A DNA stretch of 64,000 nucleotides from Gymnorhina tibicen (taxonomy: Eukaryota > Chordata > Aves > Passeriformes > Artamidae): contig VXAZ01001670.1 in NCBI GenBank assembly GCA_013399875.1, positions 248,001 to 312,000 on the forward strand, written 5' to 3'. The position numbers and the translations under genes are program-made. The notes beneath the pieces are model-generated. The model worked only from the letters and a program-made list of their open reading frames with translations. It made no database searches and was not told the DNA's origin. Positions 63,270 through 64,000 of this stretch are shown here, in pieces (positions within the stretch are counted from its first letter, which is position 1; each line of letters opens with the position of its first letter).

Positions 63270-64000
63270 TGAAATTTAGCATCTAGTCCTGTTCCTGACT
63301 GTTTTCCTTATATTGCCAGATCCTCAAAACTTTCATGGTATGAGAGCAAAAGGATAGCAGCCAGATGGCAGCTGCTGTTTACAACAGAGCAACCTGATTA
63401 GGATCCAGTAGTTTTAGTTTTTTCTACTGGATTCCATCTGAATGCAACAAGAAGTTAATATTCCCAAGGACAGAGAAGCTGAGGTGCACAGAGCGAGGTG
63501 TAATGTTTTAAAGCTTCTGGATTGCAGAGTGGGTTCCTGCAAACCTTGGGGACTGATCTGCAGTTGTACTGAATGATGTGCTGATTCAAGTGAAAATTGT
63601 GAATGCTGGTGCCAAACAGAACTTCTCTGAAATGAGAGAAAAATTCTACTCGGTGAGACCCATCATGCTCAGGGCATGCAATGGCTTGTAAGATGGTTAT
63701 TAATTAGGTTATTCATCATTTGCCTGAGGTGTACCCAAGAGTTACCAGGAAGAGGTTTAGCATTTGCTTTAAAAATGTTGTCATTTAAGACAAAAGAACC
63801 CAGATGAAATCCAGAAAGATTATGTTTGAAGCCTGAACTTCTATTTAATACATAGATGCGCTACATAATCGCTAGAAGATGACTAATATCCTTTAAGTAT
63901 TACTGCTCAATGAGTCTTAAATGCAGAAGAACAGTGATTGTGCAAATGCCACAGCTATTACGAGTGATTCTTCAAAGGTCAGAGTAAAAGGTCCTCCCAC
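63270..64000. other. Intronic stretch at the window edge
   Basis: Mixed-composition intron; nothing recognised. The Thr-rich neurexin exon expected upstream is not visible here. Confidence 0.5.

Larger units (their letters stand above)
36462..64000 (-). other. NRXN3: NRXN3 intron upstream of the 76-nt exon (at least 27.5 kb, open at the window edge)
   Basis: The preceding neurexin exon should encode a Thr-rich stalk (MSTT...METTTT-like in other neurexins). I searched by eye for the matching run of plus-strand GT-rich triplets and did not find it. The intron therefore appears to run past the right edge. It holds CR1 remnants, one ancient LINE and several conserved-looking blocks, listed separately. 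Confidence 0.8.

Overview
This window is vertebrate nuclear DNA, almost certainly from a bird. It is AT-rich and made mostly of intron. It carries several CR1 LINE fragments whose 3' ends carry the avian ATTCTATG-type tail. It holds no prokaryotic operon, CRISPR array or intact mobile element. A crocodilian or turtle source is less likely but cannot be excluded by eye.

The only gene I can support is neurexin-3 (NRXN3), read on the minus strand, with its 3' end at the left of the window. Two coding exons are visible. A 76-nt exon (36386-36461) encodes the juxtamembrane cysteine-loop stalk segment. The terminal exon (713-1638 plus 3'UTR) encodes the long neurexin-3 splice-site-5 (SS5) segment, the transmembrane helix and the cytoplasmic tail ending in the PDZ ligand EYYV. 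The two exons join in phase (G|GA) across a 34.7-kb intron. An internal acceptor inside the terminal exon allows a 624-nt (208-codon) segment to be skipped in frame, so membrane-anchored forms with a short or long stalk can be made. The next exon upstream was not found, so the intron left of it in the gene (right in the window) is at least 27.5 kb.

Layout, left to right: 3'UTR with a 43-nt poly-T (1-712); terminal coding exon (713-1638); a long intron (1639-36385) with four avian CR1 pieces or remnants clustered at 13-18 kb, two homopolymer-rich AT domains (8.4-10.6 and 29.7-31.2 kb) each next to a G-quadruplex motif, a perfect 3 x 89-bp tandem array (25995-26259), and simple repeats; the 76-nt exon with a palindromic TA/CA tract just downstream of its donor; then the upstream intron (36462-64000) with three more avian CR1 remnants, one ancient CR1/L3-like LINE with an internal 63-bp duplication (51663-52165), and several blocks that look like conserved non-coding elements.

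No complete novel gene system was found. The observations most worth checking are the SS5 architecture with a glycosaminoglycan-type SGYGSG motif inside the skippable segment, a possible extra terminal exon at 29406-29584 in the correct phase, the hairpin beside the 76-nt exon, and the exact 89-bp triplication.
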